From contig JAJXSQ010000155.1 in the NCBI GenBank assembly GCA_021784495.1, forward strand, positions 1-5,757: a stretch of DNA of 5,757 nucleotides, written 5' to 3'. The DNA comes from Myxococcales bacterium (GTDB lineage Bacteria > Myxococcota > Myxococcia > Myxococcales > Anaeromyxobacteraceae). The notes below the pieces were generated by a model. It searched no databases and had not been told where the DNA came from. It worked only from the letters and a program-made list of their open reading frames with translations. Position 1 is the stretch's first letter; every line of letters starts with the position of its first letter. Below are positions 1-4,700 of the stretch, piece by piece. A program made the translations under genes and the position numbers.

Positions 1-181
1 TGACGTGGATCGAGCCGTCCGCCTGGATGTCGCAGAGGACGTTGCTCGCCGTCTGCACCTCGCCGATCCGCTGCAGGCCGGCCTTGAGCGCGGCGAGCCA
101 GTGCTCGGCGTCGATCCGGAGCGTCAAGTCCATCGGCAGCCGCGGCGGCGCCGCGGGGACGAACACCTCGAAGCGCGGCAT
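1..181 (-). CDS. Unrecognised protein, N-terminal 60 residues only (runs off the left edge)
   Basis: The frame starts with ATG at 181 and stays open to the window edge, so only about 60 N-terminal residues are visible and the C-terminus is missing. The protein begins MPRFEVFVPAAPPRLP, followed by an alternating segment (MDLTLRIDAEHWLAALKAG) and a block ending NVLCDIQADGSIHV. This reads as a small folded beta/alpha domain with no signal peptide or membrane segment, so a cytoplasmic location is likely. The start is supported by a GAGGGAG ribosome site 5 nt upstream, inside the end of the OmpA gene, whose stop codon lies only 2 nt before this ATG. Co-transcription and translational coupling with that gene are therefore likely. 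I cannot assign a family. From memory, similar N-terminal blocks occur in some myxobacterial proteins that continue into a signalling domain such as GAF, but this is weak and the missing part would decide it. Confidence 0.7.
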   Translation of the reverse strand, partial: MPRFEVFVPAAPPRLPMDLTLRIDAEHWLAALKAGLQRIGEVQTASNVLCDIQADGSIHV

Positions 182-183
182 GG

Positions 184-1266
184 CTACTCCCTCGAGACGA
201 TCCGGAACTCGGTCCTTCGGTTCCGGGCGCGCCCGCTCTCGGTCTTGTTCGACGCGATGGGCTGGGTCGCGCCGTAGCCGACCGCGTCGAGCCGGGCGGG
301 GGCGACCCCCTTCGAGGTGAGGTAGTCGCGCACGGCGTCGGCGCGCGCCTGCGAGAGCCGCCGGTTCATCGCCTCGCCGCCGATCGCGTCGGTGTGCCCC
401 TCGACCGAGACCCGCATCCCCGGCTGGTCCTTCAGGACCTCGACCACCTGGTCGAGGAGCGGGAAGGAGTCGGGCAGGATCGTCCAGCGACCCGAGGCGA
501 AGTGGATCTGCTGGCGGATGACGAGCCGGTCCTTCTTCACCTCGACCAGCGCGTACTTCTTCGGGCAGCCGTCCGGCGGCGGGCCGGGCTCGTCCGGGCA
601 CTTGTCGAGCCGGTCGGGGATGCCGTCCCCGTCGCGGTCCGGGTCGAGGATCGGACAGCCCCGGTTCTCGATCGGCCCGGGCGTGTTGGGGCAGGCGTCG
701 AGGCGGTCGACGATCCCGTCGCCGTCGTTGTCGGGATCGGGGCAGCCGTCCTCGTCCTGGAAGCCGTCGTGGTCCTCGGGGTCGAGGGGGCAGCGGTCGA
801 TGTCGTCCGGGATCCCGTCGCCGTCGCTGTCCTTGGCGACGGGGCAGCCGCCGTTCTCCTTCGGGCCGGGCTCGTCGGGGCAGCGGTCGATGGCGTCGGG
901 CACCCCGTCGCCGTCGCGGTCGAGCACCTCGATCACCACCGGCGCCGGGGCGGCGGGGTGGTCCTGGATGGTGACCTGGACCGGGGTGCACGCGCGCGAC
1001 AGCTCGAGCGCCCGGGTGACGTCGGACCGGGCGGAGCGGAGGTGCTCGCCGGCGATCCCCTCGTCGCCCTGGACCAGCTCGGTCTGCCCGATGTCGAGAT
1101 CCACCTCGGCCCGGGCCAGCTCGCGCGGCGCGCAGCGCATCGCCCCGAGCTCCCGGGCCCGCGCGACGTCGGCGCGGATCCCGTCGGCGTCCCGGTGGAG
1201 CCGCTCGGCGGTGGCGCAGGAGAGCGCGCCGGCGGCGGCGGCCAGGAGGAGGAGGCGGCGGCTCAT
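184..1266 (-). CDS. OmpA-family lipoprotein with thrombospondin type 3 repeats
   Basis: A 360-residue protein predicted to anchor the outer membrane to peptidoglycan. Residues 1-17 form a lipoprotein signal: MSRR, a Leu/Ala-rich core and a GALSC lipobox with Cys17 as the lipidated residue (Ala at -3 makes it non-ideal). Residues 20-93 are Ala/Arg/Glu-rich and helical, resembling a DUF4398-type helical hairpin. Residues 116-235 hold four Asp-rich thrombospondin type 3 calcium-binding repeats of the DxDGDGIPDxxDxCP type, each ending in a GCP turn. Residues 250-360 are the OmpA C-terminal domain: VEGHTDAIG (288-296), NRRLSQARADAV (301-312) and GRARNRRTEF (345-354). Asp293 and Arg308 match the residues that hold diaminopimelate in Acinetobacter OmpA, with the same 15-residue spacing. 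There is no N-terminal beta barrel, so it is Pal-like in anchoring rather than a porin. The start is supported by GGAG 8 nt upstream and by the signal peptide beginning right there. A longer frame running upstream to 1815 is an artefact across the receiver gene. Confidence 0.93.
   Translation of the reverse strand: MSRRLLLLAAAAGALSCATAERLHRDADGIRADVARARELGAMRCAPRELARAEVDLDIGQTELVQGDEGIAGEHLRSARSDVTRALELSRACTPVQVTIQDHPAAPAPVVIEVLDRDGDGVPDAIDRCPDEPGPKENGGCPVAKDSDGDGIPDDIDRCPLDPEDHDGFQDEDGCPDPDNDGDGIVDRLDACPNTPGPIENRGCPILDPDRDGDGIPDRLDKCPDEPGPPPDGCPKKYALVEVKKDRLVIRQQIHFASGRWTILPDSFPLLDQVVEVLKDQPGMRVSVEGHTDAIGGEAMNRRLSQARADAVRDYLTSKGVAPARLDAVGYGATQPIASNKTESGRARNRRTEFRIVSRE
187..193 (-). promoter_or_regulatory. 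Ribosome binding site of the left-edge gene, inside the OmpA gene end
   Basis: On the minus strand GAGGGAG lies 5 nt before the ATG at 181 and overlaps the last codons of the OmpA-like gene. It fixes the start of the downstream gene and supports translational coupling between the two. Confidence 0.6.
562..921 (-). repeat. Four tandem thrombospondin type 3 (calcium-binding) coding repeats
   Basis: Residues 116-235 of the OmpA-like lipoprotein contain four degenerate units of about 27-31 residues, beginning at residues 116, 146, 177 and 208. Each has a D-D-D-G-D-G-I/V-D acidic loop, a Cys-Pro, and a closing Gly-Cys-Pro. At DNA level this appears as recurring gtcgccgtc and gggcagc blocks on the plus strand. 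The second unit is the divergent one (LDPEDHDGFQDEDGCP), a variant common in such arrays. Units are similar rather than identical, so recent DNA duplication is not indicated. Confidence 0.88.
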
Positions 1267-1274
1267 GGCGCGGG

Positions 1275-1278
1275 CTCC
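1275..1278 (-). promoter_or_regulatory. Ribosome binding site of the OmpA-like gene
   Basis: A short GGAG lies 8 nt before the ATG at 1266 on the minus strand. It is modest in strength but correctly spaced, and it supports starting the lipoprotein at its signal peptide. Confidence 0.45.
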
Positions 1279-1395
1279 GGTCGCCTGCCTCCGGCGGCCC
1301 GGGAGCGGGCGGCGGGCGCGGCGTGGATCCGCGCGGCGGTGAGTCCCTCTCGGCGTGGCAAGCCGCACGACGCTACCCGCCACCCCGGGATCCGT

Positions 1396-1418
1396 CAAGG
1401 AAGCGCGGCGCCTTCCGA
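1396..1418 (-). terminator. Weak hairpin just after the receiver gene
   Basis: On the minus strand, 2 nt past the receiver stop codon, GGAAG and CTTCC form a 5-bp stem around an 8-nt GC-rich loop (1399-1416), followed by a minimal TT. The stem is short and there is no real T-tract, so it may be only an attenuator or chance. If it works, most transcripts of the receiver gene would end before the OmpA gene. The rest of the 152-nt gap (1267-1418) shows no clear promoter. Confidence 0.2.
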
Positions 1419-1808
1419 TCAGCGCCCGCGGAGCCCGTCGACGAGCGCCTGGAGCGCCCGCCCCTTGAACGGCTTCTCGATGTACCCCTCCGCCCCGGCC
1501 CGCGCGGCGGCGGCGTGGTCGGCGGGCCGGGCGCGCGCGGTGAGCATGTGGACCGGGACCCGCGCCAGGACCGGATCCCCCTTGAGGAGCCGGAGGACGG
1601 CGATCCCGTCGAGCCCCGGGAGCACGATGTCGAGGAGGATCAGGTGCGGCAGGAACTGGCGCGCCGCGGGGACGGCCTGGGCGCCGCTCTCCAGGCACCG
1701 CACCTCGACCCCGCCGCCCTCGAGCATCGCCTGCACGAGCTCGCGGATCACCGGCTCGTCGTCGACGAGGAGCACGCGGAACGGATCGGTCGTGGGCATC
1801 GCCGTCAT
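1419..1808 (-). CDS. Stand-alone CheY-like response regulator receiver protein
   Basis: A 129-residue protein that is a single receiver domain with no output domain. It should be phosphorylated by an unlinked histidine kinase and act by protein contact. All key positions are visible: the acidic pocket Asp16-Asp17, phospho-acceptor Asp60 in LILLDIVLPGLDG, switch Thr90 in HMLTARA, aromatic Tyr109, and Lys112-Pro113 in YIEKPF. The domain fills the protein (about residues 10-128). Two in-frame starts exist, ATG at 1808 and at 1799 (Met4), and neither has a recognisable Shine-Dalgarno site, so the first is taken by convention. No kinase gene is visible. It is probably the first gene of a unit with the OmpA-like gene 152 nt downstream, because a strong palindrome separates it from gltA upstream. 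A role controlling the OmpA/left-edge pair is inference only. Confidence 0.93.
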   Translation of the reverse strand: MTAMPTTDPFRVLLVDDEPVIRELVQAMLEGGGVEVRCLESGAQAVPAARQFLPHLILLDIVLPGLDGIAVLRLLKGDPVLARVPVHMLTARARPADHAAAARAGAEGYIEKPFKGRALQALVDGLRGR

Positions 1809-1871
1809 TGTGCATGACGCGGGGGGCCGCCGGAAGGGACTGGCCGTCGGGACGACCCGCCCCCCCGAGAC

Positions 1872-1905
1872 GGCGAGAGCCGCCTCGATCGAGGCGGCTC
1901 CCGCT
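1872..1905 (-). terminator. Perfect 24-nt palindrome, probable gltA terminator hairpin
   Basis: Positions 1877-1900 are a perfect palindrome made of GAGCCGCCTCGA and its exact reverse complement. In RNA it would fold as a 10-bp stem closed by a GAUC tetraloop. Beyond one mismatch (1876/1901), a further three pairs (1873-1875 with 1902-1904) can stack. It starts 29 nt after the gltA stop and ends 68 nt before the receiver start. Neither side has a T-run, so it is not a classic intrinsic terminator, but position and strength suit a GC-rich organism. Because it is symmetric it could also act as a dimer operator for the receiver gene. The rest of the 1809-1929 gap shows no convincing promoter motif. 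Confidence 0.6.
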
Positions 1906-1929
1906 CCACGGCGCTGGCGCCGGCGCGGC

Positions 1930-3255
1930 CTAGACCTTCCGCCCGCCCTCGGCGGCCCACTTCTCGAGCATGTCGGTGGTGACCGACTTGGGCCGCTCGA
2001 TGGCGTAGCCGAGCCCGCGGTCCCAGGTGATGTTGGCGAGGACCCCGAGCGCGCGGCCGACGCCGAAGAGGACGGTGTAGAAGTCCCACTCGCGGACGCC
2101 GTAGTACCACTGGATCACGCCGGAGTGCGCGTCGACGTTCGGCCACGGGTTCTTCGTCTTGCCGTGCTCGGTGAGGACGCCCGGCGCCACCTCGTAGATC
2201 ATGTTCACGAGCTGGAAGAGCGGGTCGTTCGGCATGTGCTTCTTGGCGAACTCGTTCTGCGCCACGTAGCGCGGGTCGGTCTTGCGGAGCACCGCGTGGC
2301 CGTAGCCCGGGATGACCTGGCCGGAGTTCAGGGTGTCCCAGAGGAACTGCTTCAGCTCCTCCTTGGTGGGCACCTTGTTGTTCAGCTTCTTCATGACGTT
2401 CATGATCCAGGAGAGCACCTCCTGGTTGGCGAGGCCGTGGAGCGGGCCGGCCAGGCCGTTGATGCCGGCCGAGAGCGAGTAGTAGGCGTCGCTGAGCGCC
2501 GAGGCGACGAGGTGGGTGGTGTGGGCGGAGACGTTGCCCGACTCGTGGTCGGAGTGGAGGATGAAGTACATCCGGGCGACGTCGTCGTACGGCTTCTTCT
2601 GCCCGATCATGTGGGCGAAGTTGCCGCCCCAGTCGAGCGACGGATCGGGGGCGATGAAGGTGTCGCCCTTGTACTTCATCCGGTAGATGTAGGCCGCGAT
2701 CGAGGGCAGCTTGGCGATGATGTTGATCGAGTCCTCGTACATCGGGTCCCACATGTCGTTCTTCTTCAGGCCGCCCTCGCCGTAGCGGTGCGCGAAGAGC
2801 GACTCGCGCTGCATCGAGAGGATGGCCGCGGAGAAGAGGGTCATCGGGTGCGTGTCCCGCGGCATGGCGCGGAGCAGGTCGAAGACGTAGGCGGGCACCT
2901 CGCGGCGGGACTTCCAGTCCTCGACCACCTCCAGCGTCTGCGCCATCGTCGGCAGCTCGCCGGTGAGCAGGAACCAGAAGAAGCCCTCGACGAACGGCTG
3001 GTCGCTGCCCGGGACCTTGGGCAGCGCGGCGAAGGTCTCGGGGATGGTCTTCCCCCGGAAGCGGATCCCCTCCTGCGGGTCGAGGTACGAGATGTCGGTC
3101 ACCAGCGAGCGGATGTCGCGCGCGCCGCCGATGCACTGCCCGATGTTCACCTTGTCGATGACCACCTCGCCGAACTCCTTGTTCAGCTTGGTGATCCTGG
3201 GGCGGTGAGCCTCGATCTTCTCCTTGAGCTTCAGCTTGAGATTGGAGTCACCCAT
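1930..3255 (-). CDS. gltA: Citrate synthase, eukaryote (mitochondrial)-like type
   Basis: A 441-residue enzyme condensing acetyl-CoA and oxaloacetate to citrate, the entry step of the TCA cycle, in the cytoplasm. The sequence follows the mitochondrial family closely, with SDHESGNVSAHTTH (235-248), NGLAGPLHGLANQEV (266-280), PGYGHAVLRKTDPR (316-329), NPWPNVDAHSG (369-379), FGVGRALG (397-404) and ERPKS (420-424). The catalytic triad is His273, His320 and Asp375, and substrate-binding Arg329, Arg401 and Arg421 are present. All but the first fall on the same numbers as in the pig enzyme, where the first is His274. It is not the hexameric, NADH-inhibited Gram-negative type, so a dimeric enzyme is expected. 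The start is firm: GGAGG lies 7 nt before the ATG. It stands alone in its unit, with 205 nt upstream and a palindrome downstream. Codon use matches its neighbours and nothing suggests recent transfer. Confidence 0.97.
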   Translation of the reverse strand: MGDSNLKLKLKEKIEAHRPRITKLNKEFGEVVIDKVNIGQCIGGARDIRSLVTDISYLDPQEGIRFRGKTIPETFAALPKVPGSDQPFVEGFFWFLLTGELPTMAQTLEVVEDWKSRREVPAYVFDLLRAMPRDTHPMTLFSAAILSMQRESLFAHRYGEGGLKKNDMWDPMYEDSINIIAKLPSIAAYIYRMKYKGDTFIAPDPSLDWGGNFAHMIGQKKPYDDVARMYFILHSDHESGNVSAHTTHLVASALSDAYYSLSAGINGLAGPLHGLANQEVLSWIMNVMKKLNNKVPTKEELKQFLWDTLNSGQVIPGYGHAVLRKTDPRYVAQNEFAKKHMPNDPLFQLVNMIYEVAPGVLTEHGKTKNPWPNVDAHSGVIQWYYGVREWDFYTVLFGVGRALGVLANITWDRGLGYAIERPKSVTTDMLEKWAAEGGRKV

Positions 3256-3262
3256 TGTGTTG

Positions 3263-3267
3263 CCTCC
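3263..3267 (-). promoter_or_regulatory. Strong ribosome binding site of gltA
   Basis: On the minus strand GGAGG is followed by the 7-nt spacer CAACACA and the ATG at 3255. It is the strongest consensus site among the minus-strand genes here and fixes the gltA start. Confidence 0.75.
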
Positions 3268-3323
3268 AGCCGGCGGCGAGTGGTGCTTCGAAGGGACACG
3301 AGCGCTTGGATCCGAGGGGCAGC

Positions 3324-3353
3324 ATCCTACGCACGGCCCACGGCGATGCGCAA
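3324..3353 (-). promoter_or_regulatory. Possible sigma-70-type promoter of gltA
   Basis: On the minus strand TTGCGC (3348-3353) is separated by 18 nt from TAGGAT (3324-3329), giving 3 of 6 and 4 of 6 matches to the -35 and -10 consensus. Transcription would start near 3316 and leave a leader of about 60 nt before gltA. The 205-nt gap (3256-3460) also contains a noticeably A/T-richer patch at about 3388-3404, which stands out in this genome and supports this gap as a regulatory region. The hexamers are weak, so the exact site is tentative. Confidence 0.3.
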
Positions 3354-3409
3354 ACGAGAAGCGGAGCTAAGTGGTGGAGCAGGCGAGTCTATTTTGGTTT
3401 GTGACGGAC

Positions 3410-3434
3410 TGCGCCACCCGGCAGGACGTGCGCA
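3410..3434 (-). terminator. Weak hairpin downstream of the four-cysteine protein gene
   Basis: On the minus strand TGCGCAC can pair with GTGGCGCA (one bulged G) around a 10-nt loop, starting 26 nt after the stop at 3461. There is no T-tract. It might end the upstream transcript before the gltA promoter region, but the stem is imperfect and could be chance in GC-rich DNA. Confidence 0.2.
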
Positions 3435-3460
3435 GGCTCGCCGCAGGACCGCGCAGCCGT

Positions 3461-3901
3461 TCAGCGGCCGCGGCCGCCGGCGAGCGCCGCCGCGACCTCG
3501 GCCGCGAGCGCCCCCGTCTGCGGGCTCTCCGCCCGGCCGTCCCCGCCCGGGTGCTCCTCCCCCAGAGGGGACGGCGCGGAGATCGTGGAGTCCTCGATCC
3601 CGGGGGAGTCCTCCGCCCGCGCCCGCGACGATCCCGCCGCCGCCCGGCAGGCCCGGCACCAGGGCTGGTTCCGGATCGCGCCGTCCGCCATCTTGCGCAG
3701 GCCGAACTGGGCGAGCGGCCTCGTCTTGTGGCACTTGAGGCAGACGAGGGTGATGAAGACCTCGTTCCCGTCGGCGTCGAAGATCGCCGACCGGCGCCGC
3801 TTCGGCCGGGGGGTCGCCCGCGTCGAGCGGGCTTCGCCGGCGCGCCGACCCTCGCTCTCGCGCGCCGCGATGACCGGCGCCACCATGACCTTCACGGCCA
3901 T
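3461..3901 (-). CDS. Small four-cysteine putative zinc-binding protein, function unknown
   Basis: A 146-residue protein that I do not recognise as a named family. The core (about residues 38-90) has two CxxC knuckles, Cys54-x2-Cys57 and Cys82-x2-Cys85, 24 residues apart, in the form VCLKCHKTRPLAQFGLRK...QPWCRACR. That layout (CxxC-x3-RPL-x2-F ... CxxCR) resembles the zinc-finger segment found in some phage and bacterial HNH/endonuclease VII-type proteins, but no nuclease His/Asn motif follows, so only zinc binding is inferred. Residues 12-38 are strongly basic (RRAGEARSTRATPRPKRRR), which would suit nucleic acid contact. Residues 90-146 are Gly/Ala/Glu-rich and probably disordered. There is no signal peptide. 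The start is well supported by GGAGG 8 nt before ATG 3901. It sits 94 nt after the DUF1054-like gene on the same strand and 205 nt before gltA. Confidence 0.78.
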   Translation of the reverse strand: MAVKVMVAPVIAARESEGRRAGEARSTRATPRPKRRRSAIFDADGNEVFITLVCLKCHKTRPLAQFGLRKMADGAIRNQPWCRACRAAAGSSRARAEDSPGIEDSTISAPSPLGEEHPGGDGRAESPQTGALAAEVAAALAGGRGR

Positions 3902-3909
3902 CCCTGCGA

Positions 3910-3914
3910 CCTCC
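3910..3914 (-). promoter_or_regulatory. Ribosome binding site of the four-cysteine protein gene
   Basis: GGAGG within GAGGAGGT lies 8 nt before the ATG at 3901 on the minus strand. This strong, well-placed site is good evidence that this small unrecognised gene is genuinely translated. Confidence 0.7.
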
Positions 3915-3935
3915 TCGATCGGGTCCGCTCCGAGC

Positions 3936-3953
3936 CGCCCGGTCCACCGGGCG
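3936..3953 (-). terminator. Short perfect hairpin between the DUF1054-like and four-cysteine genes
   Basis: Two 8-nt arms, CGCCCGGT and ACCGGGCG, flank a 2-nt centre. In RNA they would form about 7 bp with a tetraloop. It lies 42 nt past the DUF1054-like stop and 34 nt before the next start. There is no T-tract, so it could be a weak terminator, a leader structure or an operator. Confidence 0.3.
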
Positions 3954-3995
3954 ACGACGCGAAGCCTAGCGCCCGCCCCTGACAGCCGCCGGCCG

Positions 3996-4622
3996 TCACC
4001 GCGGCGGCGCCAGCACCTTGTAGAGCGGCGCGAGGTCGCGGAAGGTTCCGAGGAGGTCGCCGAGCGCGAGGTTGCGGGCCTCGGCGGCCGGGATGGCCAC
4101 GCCGAGGTCGAGCCCGGCGCGCCCCGGCGCCACCGCCTCCGCCATCTCCTCCCAGAAGGCCGCGGAGTGGGCGGGGGCGAGCTCCGGGAGGTCCTCGTGG
4201 TTCCAGCCGACGAACTGCCGGATGCGCCGGAACGGCTTCCCCCGGCGGGCGAGGCTCGGCGCCTCCCGCCGGAGCGCGTCGGCCATCGCCTCCCGGAGCG
4301 GCGACTCCCCGCGGACCCCCACCCGCGCGTGGAGGTGTCCCCGGGTGAGGAGCACCGCCAGGAACGGCACCCCCCGGAAGCCCCGCTCGCTCTCGGAGAA
4401 CGCGACGAGGACCTCCTCGGGCGGGCGGCCGCGGTGCGGCGTCACCGCCGCGCCGTGGGCGTGGAGCCCCCGCCCCGCGACGCGCGTCAGCCCGGCGAGC
4501 GAGTGGTCGGCGAGCAGGCGGAGCTTGGGGGAGAGCACCCCCTCCAGGGCGGCGGCGCGCGCGCCCGCGTCCTCGATCTCGAAGAGCGCGAAGTCCTCTG
4601 GTCCGAGGCCGAGACCCGCCAT
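3996..4622 (-). CDS. DUF1054 (YktB/UPF0637)-like protein
   Basis: A 208-residue protein resembling the DUF1054 family, typified by Bacillus YktB, which is of similar length and unknown biochemical function. Visible family-like blocks are PEDFALFEIEDAGARAAAL (8-26), LSPKLRLL (30-37), the His/Gly segment HAHGAAVTPHRGRPP (54-68), VAFSESERGFRGVPFL (73-88) and HLHARVGVRGESPLRE (97-111), followed by a helical C-terminal half. The characteristic order of F-x2-F, SPKL, a PP-x-VAFS/RG-F stretch and ESP is kept, but the sequence is divergent. There is no signal peptide or membrane span, so it is probably cytoplasmic. ATG 4622 is chosen because the family alignment begins there, although upstream there is only a poor GGGGCGG-like ribosome site. 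A much longer frame reaching 5609 is merely antisense to the WYL gene. It is transcribed divergently from that regulator across 78 nt, which hints at control by it. Confidence 0.78.
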   Translation of the reverse strand: MAGLGLGPEDFALFEIEDAGARAAALEGVLSPKLRLLADHSLAGLTRVAGRGLHAHGAAVTPHRGRPPEEVLVAFSESERGFRGVPFLAVLLTRGHLHARVGVRGESPLREAMADALRREAPSLARRGKPFRRIRQFVGWNHEDLPELAPAHSAAFWEEMAEAVAPGRAGLDLGVAIPAAEARNLALGDLLGTFRDLAPLYKVLAPPR

Positions 4623-4651
4623 CGATAGGCACCGCCCCGCAGGGCCTCGCG

Positions 4652-4660
4652 ATCTTACCA
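4652..4660 (-). promoter_or_regulatory. Possible extended -10 promoter of the DUF1054-like gene
   Basis: On the minus strand TGGTAAGAT reads as an extended -10 element (TGn plus TAAGAT, 4 of 6). It would place the transcription start near 4645 and leave a leader of about 22 nt. No -35 is evident, which is tolerable for extended -10 promoters. It lies in the 78-nt divergent region, where a TTGACT also occurs on the plus strand (4665-4670) without a matching -10. Confidence 0.33.
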
Positions 4661-4686
4661 CACGTTGACTCGGCCCCGCGGTGGTG

Positions 4687-4691
4687 GGAGG
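4687..4691 (+). promoter_or_regulatory. Ribosome binding site of the WYL regulator
   Basis: GGAGG within GGGAGG lies 9 nt before ATG 4701. It decides the start in favour of this ATG over an in-frame TTG at 4665, which has no such site. Confidence 0.72.
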
Positions 4692-4700
4692 TTTTCCCCG

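Noticed and set aside
184..1815. A 543-residue minus-strand frame suggesting a fusion upstream of the OmpA protein
   Set aside because: Its first 183 residues lie in the wrong frame across the receiver gene and are Arg/Gly/Ala-rich. The lipoprotein signal and ribosome site place the real start at 1266.
1805..3136. A 443-residue minus-strand frame within gltA
   Set aside because: It is a shifted frame over citrate synthase, with Arg/His/Pro-rich composition and no recognisable domain, whereas the overlapping gltA frame is unmistakable.
3464..3490. A GC-only run of ggccgcggccgccgg resembling a repeat or structured element
   Set aside because: It encodes the Ala/Gly-rich tail of the four-cysteine protein and is ordinary codon bias at this GC content.
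394..3738. A 1114-residue open frame on the plus strand
   Set aside because: It runs antisense through the OmpA, receiver and citrate synthase genes. Its translation is Val/Asp/Arg/Gly-rich with no domain, as expected from GC-rich codons read backwards, and it lacks a convincing start signal.
3327..3982. Long frames on both strands around the four-cysteine gene
   Set aside because: They are Arg/Pro/Gly-rich shadows without good ribosome sites. The 3461-3901 frame has a strong site and a structured cysteine core.
4665..4700. An earlier TTG start for the WYL regulator
   Set aside because: It would include the GGAGG ribosome site within the coding region, and the 12 extra residues do not match the usual start of the winged helix.
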